Origin: Dirofilaria immitis
Lineage: Eukaryota > Nematoda > Chromadorea > Rhabditida > Onchocercidae
Direction of reading: 5' to 3'
DNA length: 64,000 nt
NCBI GenBank assembly: GCA_024305405.1
Contig: JAKNDB010000087.1
Span: 6,884,501 to 6,948,500, forward strand
A program made the position numbers and the translations under genes. Under the pieces are notes generated by a model. That model had not been told where the DNA came from. It worked only from the letters and a program-made list of their open reading frames with translations, and did no database searches. Position 1 is the first letter of the stretch, and each line of letters opens with the position of its first letter. Shown piece after piece: positions 13,901 to 26,828 of the stretch.

Positions 13901-16900
13901 GGTTGTACATACTTTGGCAAATCGGTTATTGCAATCAGTTTCTGAAATAATTCACTGTAAACAGCAAATATTTTTATTTCAAAAGTACTAATTTTTGTTT
14001 TTAATATGCTCGAGACTAAACAATATTGATACAAATTTACCTCATTTTCCTCGAATGGCTTTGGTTTAAGCGCTGGCACATGAACTTCTTCATAACTTTT
14101 CTTCTGTTTACGGTACGAGCCGTCTGGCAAATGACAACGCTGTAAAAATGAACGGATTAATTCTGAATATTTTAAAAATGTCCTGTAAATGATAGCAATT
14201 TGATATACTTTATTTTTGAACTTAGTATCTTCAAATGTTTATTGATCTCAGAGATGGGTAATCTTTTTTATTGAAAAAGCAATTAAGTTTCCAGTATCCT
14301 TAAATCCCTTCATTAAACAATAATCACATTCCTTATATGATAAGCATTTTTACAAAAATATTAAAATCGAAAATGTAGCCAATCTGACCATTCATGTGAC
14401 AGACACGTATTAGAGAAGCATATAAGGTGACACAAATACACGTATCATTCACAATTAGATTTAATCAGTAATATTATATAGCACAAATTAATCTTGGAAA
14501 ATTAAAATAATCTCATAGCAATTTCAAAAAAACGATCCATACTATATATTACGAACTGTTTTCTCATCTAATAGTAAACTTTCTAGCTAATAAATGCCTT
14601 CAATCTAAATTTCTTATGTCTTGCCTAGTAAAAAAGTTTTTGATCTTTCAGAAAATAATTAAAACAGAATATATGAGATACATTAAAAATGATGGCAAGG
14701 AAGTGAAAAACATGAGCTTGGCTTTTGAAAAAAGAAAGTTTAAAAAAAGAAAACGAATTAAGCAATATGAAAGATTCAAATACTTTATTGCTCATTAGAT
14801 GTGAGCCTTGTGAAAAAGCAAGATCATCCAAATCAAGCGCCGTACGTGACTGTAACCAATTACCCACTGCTGTCCCCTCATCATTACCCCTTCAGCTTCA
14901 GCTATTCTGCGTTGTTGTTGTACCCGAGCACGTTTTTCTCGTTCTGCCTACAATGAAAATAAGCAGAAAATTTTTGACAACTCATTCATCTAAAATAAGA
15001 ATCTCGTAATTCAAACTTAGCATTTATCATTTACCTCAACTGTATCTGCACTTTCTGTTTCGTGAAGTTCAGCGAGAATATGATGCAGCTCTGGTCGGCT
15101 GAGCATTTCTTTCTCAATATTTTCCCTTTCTTTGCCTTCCTGAGCCTGTTTCAAAAGAGTACAGTACAAAATCATTTGTCGATGTTGGCGAAGTATTTTG
15201 ATAAATTCAAACTGATCGAAACCAAGCAATAGTACCAGTTGATTCTCGCAATCGCGGTCATCGGACGCTTCCTGAAAATGAATTTGATAACGGATATATT
15301 GACAACATGCTCTAAATAATAAATTGTTTCAAATACAAAATTCCATAGAAAAAAGCGCTTCACCTTCAAAACTTGGAGCACTTCGTTAACTTTTGCTGCG
15401 CTACAATTGGATCTTTGTAGAATTTTGATAATGATCGTTGAATCCAATGCGCATCTATATCGCGAGCATGAAGATTTCCTTTTCGTTCACCGGCCGCGTT
15501 CTATAATGAAATATCTCAAAAACTTACTTGAGGATAACTTTTGGGAACTACTTTTCTCTTTTCTTTTCCAATTAATTATTTTATTTAATTATGATTAGCA
15601 ACTATTGGATAGATTAAATGAAATATTCAAGAACAAATACATTAAACTACTGGAAAGACCAAATGCAATATTTAAGAAGTCTCTTTACAGAATTATACAC
15701 TGTCATAATAGCATTCAATTACATTACTACAGATAGAAATATCAGCTGATCGTAAATAAGATTACAGACCTAGTTACTCGAAGATATCCAAAAAATTTTT
15801 TAGTATGGAAAAAACCTCATCATCCTCATCAACATATCGAGCTTTAAGTGTTTCTTCAAAAACAGCTTCAACGCCACTTTCATCTTCAGCACCTGATCCT
15901 TCTTCCTTCACTTCCTCCTCCATACCTTCATCGCCTTCACCTTCCTCATCAGAATCATCGAACTGTACATTCACACCAATTGTCTCATCTATTTCATCTT
16001 GCTATAAAAGAATTGCTTAAAGAGTATATGAAAATGTACTCGATGAAGAAAATTCTTATAAGCAAAATCTGATGAAATGATTTCGATCGCACAGTCTTTT
16101 GTTCACAATAATGCGACTGCAATACACGATAACGCCATTATAATTAAATGAATAAAAACTCACATTATCAAATTTTCCTTTTTCGTCATCGACTGAAAAA
16201 TCTGTTATTTTTGGCGAGATTGATCAACACAGCAATTCTTTCATCCGTCAGCAATCCAAGAAGAAGCTCTACTTCCTTCTTACGATCTTTCTCACGAATT
16301 TTGTCTGATTTTAAAACCGCTAAGACTTCATCAGCTGCACCGCACAAAATATCACGTGGCTACAAATAAACTTTATAATTTAACTATAAAAATGAGCACA
16401 AGAACTAGAAATGTTACTCAAGAAATTTTTCAAGTTAAATAACACATGCAAAGGAACATGTGTAGAAACATAATAGCTCAAGAAGATACTTTTTCAGCAC
16501 ATCGATGGAACAGTTTTTGCTGTAATTGTACAGAAATACAAATTATTAGCATAATTACAACTGAATGTAAACTTTTTCAAAATTTCTAAATATAATTTGA
16601 ATTTTGTAACAATTTTCAAAATTCCTATTTAAAATTTCCACATCAAAACCACCTGATCTCCAATAGCATCTTGTATATACGCTAATATTGCTTCATAGGT
16701 CTGTCTTGTTTCTTGCGTTCTTGGTTTGTACAAACCCATAAGTTCCGTGTTTGAATCTCCTAGCAGAGTGTGTGATGTTGCGCTGTTTCCTGTGACACCT
16801 GCATTAGTTCGTTTTTTTCTAAAAATGAAGATGCGAGAAAGAATCAAATTGTGAATTTAAAAGAGTAAGAAGCAACAAATTATAGTCTACGAAAACCAGG

Positions 16901-17477
16901 AAAAAATTTTCGGATTGCATAGTTATGTATTTTATAAATAAAACTGCGAATTAAATTTTGTCCCTTTCCATAATTCAAGCACAGAATCGGCGAGAGAACT
17001 TTTTTTTTTCAATTAATTTATTTATTATTAGAAGACGATGAGTTAAGAAGCATTCAACAATCAGTTAATAATTTTTCTTTCTGTTATAATTTATTGCGGC
17101 TTACTTTCTTGTTTTTTTAGTGTCAATTACAGGTACTTTGGCTCGCTGGTATTTATCGCCCATTTTAACACCAGCCAAGACCTCTTTAGTGAGCGGCATA
17201 ACTTCACCGGTAGGTTCATCGCGACCACGACGATCTGTGAAGTTAAAATCAACTTGTAGCACAAGATTACTGTTCTGAAATAATATACATACCAGCGGAA
17301 GAAAATCCCTTCACATAGTTTATTAATAATTCGTATTTAATAAATTGAATCATGGTATATATTGATTAAAATCTGAGGTTTGCAATACTTAAGTTTTTTT
17401 ACATACTATGAACAATTATTATAGAAATCAACCTGTCGATACTCGTATTGCTGCACGCGAGCTATCTCATCTGCCAT
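1929..17477 (-). CDS. snrp-200: U5 snRNP 200 kDa helicase (Brr2/SNRNP200), about 40 exons
   Basis: Ski2-like RNA helicase that unwinds U4/U6 during spliceosome activation; nuclear, part of U5 snRNP. The chain aligns with human SNRNP200 from end to end. It starts [15 protein letters not shown] (exon 17433-17477), followed by NSNLVLQ and DEPTGEV (17105-17274), then exon 16653-16818. An acidic exon lies near 15790-15990. The first helicase cassette (about 14.1-9.1 kb) keeps GAGKTN, DEIH (about 12.98 kb), GLSATLP and QMLGRAGRP, and ends in a Sec63 unit. The second cassette (about 9.0-2.3 kb) has GAPHGSGKT and VDDLH in place of the usual GAPTGSGKT and VDEVH, then its own Sec63 and Ig-like domains. 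The last exon (1929-1969) encodes a basic tail ending in RKRARDDE; a phase-1 junction after KFRVE supports it. Eight apparent frame breaks all fall in homopolymers and look like sequence errors. Most inner exon boundaries are approximate. Confidence 0.95.
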
Positions 17478-18816
17478 ATTGATAGTAAAATTCGAGACGA
17501 TGTTTTAATCTGATTAGCAAACTTTCCTGAAAATAAATTTTTAACTTCAATACATTATAATCATTCGTTTCTTTTCGGGAAGCGAATAAATCTTTTCACC
17601 ATTCTTAAGTTTATTTTCAAATGAATATTCTTCAAAAAATTCCACTGGAACATTCAATTCTTTCCTATCTATAAACTGAGCAAAATTTAGACTGATTCTA
17701 GGCAAATAAGTAATTACTACTTCTCATTTTCTCAATAAATATCTCCATTAAACTTTTTTTCAATTTGCTCTCATCCTTATTTAATATTTTTAATCTTTGG
17801 TACAATCTATCTTTTCCAATCTACTATTACGACGTTACCCTCAATCACAGCATTCTTTCAAATCGACAACTTTATACTTCTTGTTCCTCTAATTATTGAT
17901 TACCTCGACTGACCCTCAAACCACTCCCCTTAAGTACCCTCAAACCACTCCCCTTAACTTCATTTCAATTGACTACTGCTGCCACCAAACTAAGATATGC
18001 ATCATCTGCATGCAACGATCGCAATGCAATGAATCGTATCAGAAGGAAACTACTAGAATTAATTAAGACTGGGGTATCACTAAATGGAGAACTCATAATA
18101 AGTAAGATGAAAGATGACGCTATGAATATTTTTAAATGACTTATTATTTTGGCATAGTTTCATTTTTCCGTTAATTGCTTCGCTTCATTATCCGTTCCAC
18201 TTTTTCACTTCATTACTCGTTTCACTTCTCGACAGTATAAAATTAAGAACAAAAATTCTGGATACGAATAACGACTTCGAGTTCGAGTTAACTATTCCGC
18301 ACATCACATACAAATTGATCACCTCTATTTAAGACATAGAGTCCTACTCAATTGCAGGACAAGATTTAACGGATTCAAGGCCTGATCTTTCGTCTTGGGC
18401 GGTAATGAAATATGTGAAGTATTATAGATTGGATAGTTGGGTGAGTAGTGTTAGGTTCGATAGTTGGGCAAGTGACGGTCTTGGTAATTGAATGAGTGGT
18501 AAACGAATGGCAGAACGAAACTATTGATATTTCATAATTTGTTGGTATGTAATAGATAATTATCTATTCGTATGGAAGAAAATTCCACGAGAAGTATAAT
18601 ACACCAGTCCCGAAATAAATGAGAATATATTCCAGTTAGAATTTCCATCTTATTCTAAACCAACTTCGATTAAAATGCCTTTACAAGATCATAGAAGCAT
18701 CTTGTTGTTGTTTATATTTCTAATAAAAACACCAATGTTGATCGAATAGCATATAAATTAACTTTTCAAATAGGTTTTTCTATCGAATAGCTCGATCTCC
18801 TGATATAGAATCAACA
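17478..18816. promoter_or_regulatory. Shared upstream region between divergent snrp-200 and vha-4
   Basis: The start codons of the two divergent housekeeping genes lie 1.34 kb apart. No conserved exon is seen between them. The region holds a 21-base unit repeated in tandem at 17913-17957 and AT-rich filler. That it contains both promoters is inferred from position only; no TATA box or other defined element is assigned. Confidence 0.45.
17913..17957. repeat. Short tandem duplication (21 of 24 bases repeated)
   Basis: The unit CCCTCAAACCACTCCCCTTA begins at 17913 and again at 17937, an exact direct repeat with period 24. It sits in the gap between the divergent snrp-200 and vha-4 genes. Confidence 0.9.
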
Positions 18817-21186
18817 ATGTCGATTATGTTGAAGACTTTCTATGTTGTTTTGATATCAGCATCCATTACCTTCATCGTCACTGGTAAATTCTTCTAATTC
18901 AATGACATTTACCTATTTTTTGCTTTCCGTATTAACAAAGTTTTTCTATTGATCTAAACTGTAGATTCAATATATATGAAGCATATTAAATTATGTTTTT
19001 ATCGTTCTCATTACAGTTGGTTACGAGAAAAATATTTATGAATTTTTCGATAAACGAGTAAATGAAACTGAAATCTAATTTATTCTGACTCGGTTGCACA
19101 TCATTCTTATCAAACGTAATAATCCGATAGAGCTATGCCAACTTTAATTTATTTCCGAAATTGAAGCTTTGAATGTAGTTGGTAATAAGATAATAAAGCA
19201 TTGGAAAACAACAGAAAAAGGGCAATGAATTATGCTTAAAAATCAGGATGAAACTCAAATTAGGAAGTGTCAATGTTATCGTTGAATAAATGGAAGAAAT
19301 TTTTGATTTTGAATTAGATTAAGAGTCAAGTTAGTTTCAGTAACCGAGCATAATTTATAGATCTTGTTCTTTCTCAGCGCGTCAAGATGTGAATTTTGCA
19401 CTTCATTATTTTTCAGTGTTCTACTTTATGTTTACTGAGCAGGGATATCGTTTCGACATTGGTTGGTTCCTGACAGCTACGTCACCACATATGTGGGCCG
19501 CTTTGGGCATCGCATGCTCCTTATCTTTGTCTGTTTTGGGAGCCGGATGGTATATCATTTCAAATGTATATTTGGTTTAGAGAATTCATTTATAAGTGGC
19601 TAAAATTTCTAATTAAACCTAGACTTGAAGTGAATCATTTTTTTTTGCCTTTTAAAAAATTTTTCAGGGAATATTTACGACAGGAGTATCGATTTTGGGT
19701 GGTGGCGTGAAGGCGCCGCGAATCCGTACTAAAAATTTAGTTTCAATCATATTCTGTGAAGCTGTTGCTATTTTCGGTATCATAATGGCATTTGTTTTTC
19801 TTGGAAAAATTCGTGTAAGTCTTTCAACTTCAGCGCTCAATTAGTAAATACCTAAATTATGGGAAAGGAATTATTTTTGTTTCTTATGCAGAAGATTTAC
19901 TATTCTTGCTCTCATTCTTCCTCGTTTTCTATCCTCTTTCCCCATCTTATTCTTTTTCCAATAAATGTACGAAATCAAAACAAATTTATTGCGTTTGTAA
20001 ACTGCATTTATGATATTTGAATTATTATACTATATATTTTTTAGTAAAATCTGACTTTTTCAATCGCATTTGGAATTTGAAAATTGAACAGTTTACATAT
20101 ATATATAGGTGAACGTAGCTTACATTTTTGAAGAAAGCAATCCGTGGATATATTTTTATTCGTTGCAAAGAAATAGTGACAGTCACACATTATGTCGCTT
20201 TTCAACTGATTTTTTGCCATCGTAAAAAGATTTTCAATTGTGAATGTCAAATTTGCAGGGATTCAATCGAGCTCTTGCATCGGATGTCGTACTATCCAGA
20301 AACATTGCCAGTGGATACATGATTTTCGGTGGTGGACTTACTGTTGGTTTCAGTAATTTTGTATGTGGTCTATCCATAGGCTGGTTTTCTTTCATGATAT
20401 TTCAGCATGCAGTTGCACTTTAAAAACACTGAATATTAAGTTGAAAGAACTTATAGTAGCTACGCTGAAATTCAACGTTTAAACAGATTATCAATTCTTA
20501 TTTCAGGTAATCTCATGAAAGTTTTTGGTAAGCAATGCTGGAATTCGTGAAATTCCGGTGAAGTTTTCTGTAGTTTCTTAATATATGAATTTCAAAGTTA
20601 AATAATTCTAGGTATCGTGGGTAGCGGTGCAGCCTTGGCAGATGCCGCAAATCCGGCTCTATTCGTAAAAATTTTAATTATTGAAATATTTGCTTCTGCA
20701 ATTGGCCTTTTGGTATGATTATTGGCATCGTGCAGGTAAATGTGAATCAGTATTATTTTTTTAGGAAATTATTTGTGGAATGCAATTTTAATGTTTTCAT
20801 AGCATATTTTACTGCGGCATTTAGATTGAATGAATGTGAAATTGGTCCATATTAACGTGGAGAATTCATTATTTTTATAAGTGTAGCATTTAATAAGATT
20901 TTTTTCTCCATCTTGGAAGCTCTCTCTCCGTTTTTTTCTGTTTTTTTGATTTTAATGATTAATTTTTTAAATTAAAATATATGAAATAGAGATAGCTTCG
21001 GTATTTCTTGATATATTATTGAAAACAATGCCCCTGAAATGCGAGCCGAAAAAAAGATCTGAAGCATCTTTTGAAGTTGTACTTCTTTCAGTTGCTTTGA
21101 GACAAAAATGGCATGGAAATAATAAGTTTTTAAATTATACTTTTTATTTGCAGACAAATAAGGTTGCGATGGGTGACCAGCTTTAA
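18817..21186 (+). CDS. vha-4: V-type proton ATPase 21 kDa proteolipid subunit c''
   Basis: Membrane c''-type subunit of the Vo proton channel (ATP6V0B; VHA-4 in C. elegans), acting in endomembrane acidification. Exons: 18817-18883, 19417-19549, 19668-19814, 20259-20379, 20612-20735, 21154-21186. Visible family blocks are [79 protein letters not shown] and the tail [10 protein letters not shown]. Several hydrophobic membrane helices are evident. The start ATG at 18817 gives a first hydrophobic segment of family-like length. Two frame slips occur at homopolymers: GGG at 19667-19669 where four G are expected, and T4 at 20708-20711 where T5 is expected. Exon 4 appears to end at a GC donor (20380-20381). 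It is divergent from snrp-200. Confidence 0.93.
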
Positions 21187-24100
21187 CAGTGATGTTTGTA
21201 GTTCTTTTATTATTTGGAATTTTTATAGCTGTGCTTTAGCTTCAAAGAAAAATCTTCAGAGAGCAAAAGATTGCTTTGCAAGTAATTTTCAAATTTAAAC
21301 AGCATATGCGCTGCTTGATTATGTCAAATATTATTGGGAAGTATGCTCTTTTAAGAAATAGATAAATAGAAATATTGAAAAACAAGTAAAGAAAAATTCT
21401 ATTACAAAAGTACATTTGTTGTATTTATTAATTTTTATGTATCGGTCCTATTATATTAATCAGGATTGCTTTTTTATTTATCTTTGCGTAAAAATCCTGA
21501 ATTCTATTGAAATAATGCTGCTGTAAACCACTGTGATTCCGGGACATTCGACATTATAAACTTGGATTCTCTTACTCGATAACTGCTGATATCGGAGATA
21601 TATTGCACGTGACATATTCTCTTGATTGTAACAATCAGATTTTATTTCTAAGAATCGAAAAGTATATTTTCATTGTTCCATCTTCAAATCCCTTTGTATT
21701 ATTCTTGCAGATTGGTTTTCTGTTAAGAGGAGTTACATTATCTTTTTATTTGTAAGATCTATGATAATTGTGATCACATCAATTCAATTACATGTCAAAT
21801 AAGAACATCCCATTCTTGTTTTTCTCATTTATGTTACAAAAATACATATTTCAATTTTCTTTTGGAGCATGTAAAATTTATTCTAGCTTTCATGTTATTT
21901 ATCACTCACTTTCGCTGTCAGTGATACTGTTTGTCGTTTTGTGCATCTTTTGATGTGATAACTACGAGTAGTATTTGTATTTTGTAAATAAATAGCATGC
22001 CTCAACTTATTATTTCTCTTTCATTGCGCTATAGTCATTGAAAAAATTATTATGATTCTTACCTCTGGCTGCAATGATTTTTATTTTTGAAGAGGGTTTT
22101 TAACCTTAAATGATTTCTACTTTATCAGATATCAAATTCCATATAATGTGAAGGATGGACTAACTGTTAGTCAGACTGATTAATCATATGAAGTCGTGAG
22201 TTTATAAAAATTAAAATTTTATGATGAAATAGGTATCATTGGCTGGCATCGACACTTGTTTCTCTCAAAATAAGAAAAACGTCACTTTTTTGACTCTTCT
22301 ATAGATGTTTATGTTATCAAGGAATGAGGTTCGAAAAAAGCTTTAAGTTACCAACATAATTTTGAACAATTAGATTTAATTTTCAAAAGTGGAAAAAAAC
22401 TGTATTTTCATCGTTCTAGTTTCAAATTTTTGAATCATATGTGTGTCTGATTTAAAGTCAGATTTGTATTTATATATAGTAATTAGATACTGCAAGAAAT
22501 GTAAGGTCGATGGCATTCCATGAAGTTCCGTGAAGGGTATGGAATGGATAGTATTAGTAAATTCTTGGATTTTGATAATGATACAATCCACCAAAATTTC
22601 TGGCGGCTTTGGACGCCATATAAAGATATAGCTTGTTAATTTGATAATTATAACATTGAAAGTATTCTTATCCTACCCATGAAATTTCTTGTTTTTGTCA
22701 GAACTATCGAGGATTTATCCTTTCATTATTTCTTTCGTTTCATTTAAAAATCACAAATAAGAAGAAAAACAAGCCGAATCTAGAAAAAGAAGCAACCTGA
22801 TGTTAATGAGCACACTAATTTTAGCATTTAATTCTTGGAAGCAGCTTTGCAAAAAATCCGTCTCATGCATTTTTTTCATGATTTCTATTTGTAAAAGCCT
22901 ACTGATTTTGAGTTATGCTGCTAAAAGATGCCTGACTTATTTCTAATCATGATATGATTGAACTTTCTTGATTATCAGAAACAAGCGTGATTCCAATTAC
23001 ACATGATTCAATTCTTATTTTAACAGCTATAAGTTTACAGTTAATTGCGTATTGTTTTAAAAATGAGTAGCTCATCTTTTGTTAATAGCATCATTTCTCT
23101 GGAAGCTCAAAAATCCCTCATTTCTCCAGACAATTCCAATTTTCGATTTGATAATTGAAAGTTGCGTACGAATATGCGATTTTTATGCTAATTTTTTTGA
23201 TGTAAGCCCGATGACATCTTCGAACTTTAATTTTTCTAGATTATGTAATTCTTTTTATTTTGTTATATGTCATAGATAATGATTATTTTGGAATATAATA
23301 TGTCCAACGATTTTTCTAAAACGCTTATTTCTGATAATCAAGAAAGTGAGATTTCAACATTTCGTTTATCATTCATTATTTGACAGTTAGTCTATATAAG
23401 TTCTTTTCTTTAGCCTTTGCTTTTTGAAGATTTGAAAATTATGTTGAATTTGAAGAAAGCATTCAAGTGGTTTTGTTTAAAAGAGAATATTCGTCGAAGG
23501 AAGCAAAGAGGAATGGTAAATATTTTTCAAATTTTCATACGAGTGGAATACTGTTTATTAAATTTGTTTTTCTACATTTTCAGTTTGGATTCAGCAGATC
23601 GATACTGATGGTATTCCCTGCGCATTGTGATTCAGATTTTATACATATTGTTTATCATATTTCATTTAGAATATTACTTTCTTGCTTTATTAATTACCAT
23701 TTCGTTTTTGCCACTTTTTCCATGCTAATTGAATATGAATTCTACCACAGGAACTATGAATAATCAGTTCTTTCCAGGTCTGATTCCGGTCAATCATTTG
23801 ATTTAAATCAATTAAAAATGATGCTCGTAGATAAAGATATTTCGAATTTTCCGTGTCAGTTTTTTCTGCTTATTCTCAAGATTCATGTTATGTTTCAAAT
23901 TAGTGAGTTAAACTATCTGCTGACGTCAATGACTTTGAAATACCATCGAAATGTTATATCTGATTCTTTGATGATAAGTTTATATTCCTGAACTGCTAGC
24001 TAAAATTGAATTATCAGGATTTCACAGGTTGTTGGATCCAAATCTCGACTTGAAATTGCAACAAGAATGAGGTATGAAATGGATATAATTTAAATCTAGA

Positions 24101-24958
24101 TATAACTTCTGAGCATCCGTTCAAGGCAAGAATTAAAGAGTCTCAGGACGAGATGAAAAGAGCAAAAGAAGCCAATATCAATTTTTTCTTACCTATTCCG
24201 ATATATATTTAAATTTCAATAGAAATATTCACTTATTAGCTTATTATCAATATAAGTTGTTTGGGTGCTAGCATTCGCTTTGCGGGTTACATCTCAAATT
24301 TATCATCGTTATCAGCAAAGCAAGCACAGCATTACTCTCATTGTTAGTCCATTGTGAAATTAATCGTTATGTTCTTTTAAATAAATTTACCACTTATAGA
24401 TTTGTTCTTGTTTCTTCCATCAATTTTGAAATCAAATTTTGTTATAAACTGAACTACGTAAAAAGCGATCGAATTTTGATATGAGAACTATTTTGTGTTG
24501 CGAGATTTCAAAAGATAACAATCGATAATTCATTGCACTATGTAATTACGCACATTTTACGGAATGATAACTGATTTATTCTCGATTTATCATAAAAATT
24601 ATGCAAATTTTAAATGAACGTTGTATAAAGACGAATTTTTTAAAAGTATAGGTATTCAACAATTCGAAGGGCGAAGTATAATTTATATCAATTCATTTTA
24701 ATTTAATTCAATTTAATTCTGTTATAAATCAGTGCAATTTTAAATTCCATTATTTCTAATATTGCATTAGTTTCCTGGCAAAAACAGATAGTATGCGGAT
24801 TTTGAAAAGTATGCACACAAATAATTCATGAGTGGTTTCACGGGTTATATACGCTTCTAGAATCAGTGTCGTGAAAGATTTATCTCGTGCTGTTGAGAAA
24901 CTGGAAACTTGGGTAAGAGATTTATTGAATAGTGAATTATGACAAATTTTGTTGGTTG
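21187..24958. other. Intergenic region, no gene recognised
   Basis: About 3.8 kb of AT-rich DNA downstream of vha-4. Open frames here are short, lack conserved motifs and do not join through good splice sites. I see no RNA gene. It probably includes the vha-4 3' UTR. Confidence 0.5.
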
Positions 24959-25384
24959 TTATTAAATATTCGGTATGTCTATATATCAAAAAATTTATTA
25001 TATAAAATTGTTTTCACGTTCTAACAAAAATTCATTTCTTTGAAGGTCAGTTCTATAACTGCTGAATGATGTTTAAACTATAATCAATTAGATTTTGATC
25101 TGTCATCTCTCAGGTCATTGGGCATTGCTTAAAGCATTATAAACTATCAACATAAAAGGGAATTATCTGTTGAGAGGTTCACCATTCATATCATTCATAT
25201 CCATTTATATGTCTATGCCCTATGACCTGAGAGATGACAGATCAAAATCTAATTGATTACAGTTTAAACAACATCATTCAGCAGTTATAGAACTGACCTT
25301 CAAAGAAATGAATTTTGTTAGAACGTGAAAACAATTTTATATCATAAATTTTTTGATATATAGACATACCGAGATATTTAATAA
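24959..25384. mobile_element. Fold-back/MITE-like element with ~165-bp inverted arms
   Basis: The left arm (24959-25123) and right arm (about 25217-25384) are imperfect reverse complements around a loop of about 93 bases. The arms share blocks such as TGTCATCTCTCAGGTCAT and TTGTTTTCACGTTCTAACAA. They differ by several substitutions and small indels (for example a 3-base GTT/TTG difference), so they have diverged with age, unlike the arms at the right end of the window. The outer ends read TTATTAAATAT. There is no coding capacity. This fits a non-autonomous DNA element with long terminal inverted repeats. Target-site duplication was not resolved, although TTA/TAA ends are suggestive. Confidence 0.7.
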
Positions 25385-25819
25385 TACAAATATCTTGATT
25401 ATTTTAACATATTTATATTATAAATATTTTGGTTATTCCAATAATCAGTGTTACATGAGAAATTCTATAATATTAGCTGCAACTACGAATCTTTATTTCA
25501 GAATTTTACTGGAAGTGATTTCAAATTTAGAAACTATTTAACAAAGGAATAATGATTCGACCAATACACGAAAATGAAACAATCGAAATATCGAACTATT
25601 ACACTATGACGAGTATTTCTAACAGATAGGCAGCGAGGCTTCTTTCCAAGTCTGATAAAATAATTTTTCAATGATCATATCAGTAGTTCCTTAAAATATT
25701 ATCCGTATCAAGTACACTTGATCATTTCCAGCAGACATCAATGAAATTTTTACTTGATCTAATGAATTTTTGAACATTTGAATTATATTTCGAGATTCGC
25801 AGCAGCTTATAATGATTTG

Positions 25820-26828
25820 ATGATTCTGAAGCTGAAAATCTGGAATTTGATGGAAAGACAGCGGCAGTTTTATCTCATTTCAATGCTGGTAATCGTTCTA
25901 TTATTTATAATCATTATAATAATTATATGCGCACAACAGAAAACCCATTGATTCTTATCAGTAAGTGTGGGATTAAAGTTTACGGCCATTAAAATTCTAG
26001 TCTTACTTAAATTTTACTTTATTTTCATTTTCTCATATAATGATTTCATTGATCTTTTTCTTATTGTAATTGAGCTGATAAAATTTCCGTAATCTTTAAG
26101 GCGAAAGATCACAAATATCTTGATTTTTCAAAAATATTTGAAGTAGCACAAATTTCAATGAAAAGAACTCTTTCTTATTTTGATTGATTTAATTTTTCGA
26201 TTGTGAAGTATGGTTATAGGATGTCAACGATTATTGCATGCACAGCAATAAAATCTCGTCTTTAATAAACAATCTTTCCATCTATGTCAATAATTTCGAC
26301 AAACTTCTCTGTTGCTACATCAACATGTAAATCCCGAGTATTTTCTTAACTGGCACAAATAAACATTTAGTCTATTTTTATCATACTGTCTTTTCAGTCC
26401 TTGCATTCTAACCTGTTAAAGTATTTGACTACTAAACAACTGTCATGATTCAGTCTTATTCCAATCCTGCTATTGCTCCCGCACCAATAGAATACGCTAA
26501 ATTTCCATGTTCATTGTACAACATTCATCTTCAGTAATAAAAGTCCTACGTCACTTTCTATATGTTCTTTGAAATGTTTGTATATTTTGATCTTTTAGGA
26601 ATGCCGATGCGAATCATTCTCAATTATTAGTTTTCAAAGAAAGCTTATCAATAATGCCATCGGCAGTACTAAGAATGAGAGCGATGAATTCGATGTCTGT
26701 AAAATCGACAGATTCATTAAAAATGACGAAGCATCGGTGATATCAATATTTTTAACAATTCAGATTAAACATCAAAAAGAAGCGGAATCGCCTTCAACTG
26801 GTATCACTGTAGTCTTTTGGTTAAAAAG
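25820..26828 (+). CDS. Possible type II membrane protein with SEA-like domain (novel, partial)
   Basis: Three candidate exons: 25820-25960, 26398-26533 and 26599-26828, each with GTAAGT/GTAATA/GTAGGA-type donors and TTTCAG or TTTTAG acceptors. Exon 1 encodes a short basic N-terminus (KLKIWNLMERQRQF) followed by a strong hydrophobic helix (YLISMLVIVLLFIIIIIIIC), the layout of a type II membrane protein. Exon 3 encodes a stretch resembling the second half of a SEA domain: LINNAIGSTKN, then CKIDRFIKNDEASVISIFL. Three frame changes are needed: near a TGA in exon 1 (about 25953), near the AAA at 26434 in exon 2, and near the AAA at 26636 in exon 3. These match the homopolymer losses in neighbouring conserved genes, but a decayed gene is also possible. 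I did not find the 3' end. The family is not identified; the SEA call is by eye. Confidence 0.4.

Noticed and set aside
15805..16072. Serine- and histidine-rich open frames on the plus strand
   Set aside because: They are antisense shadows of the acidic Glu/Asp exon of Brr2.
1929..17477. Brr2 as a pseudogene because of many frame breaks
   Set aside because: All breaks sit in homopolymers, splice sites and residues are otherwise conserved, and unrelated genes in the window show the same error type.
23417..23763. Overlapping plus-strand frames of 63 and 98 codons
   Set aside because: Low-complexity Phe/Ile-rich text, no motif, two frames open at once, as expected by chance in AT-rich DNA.
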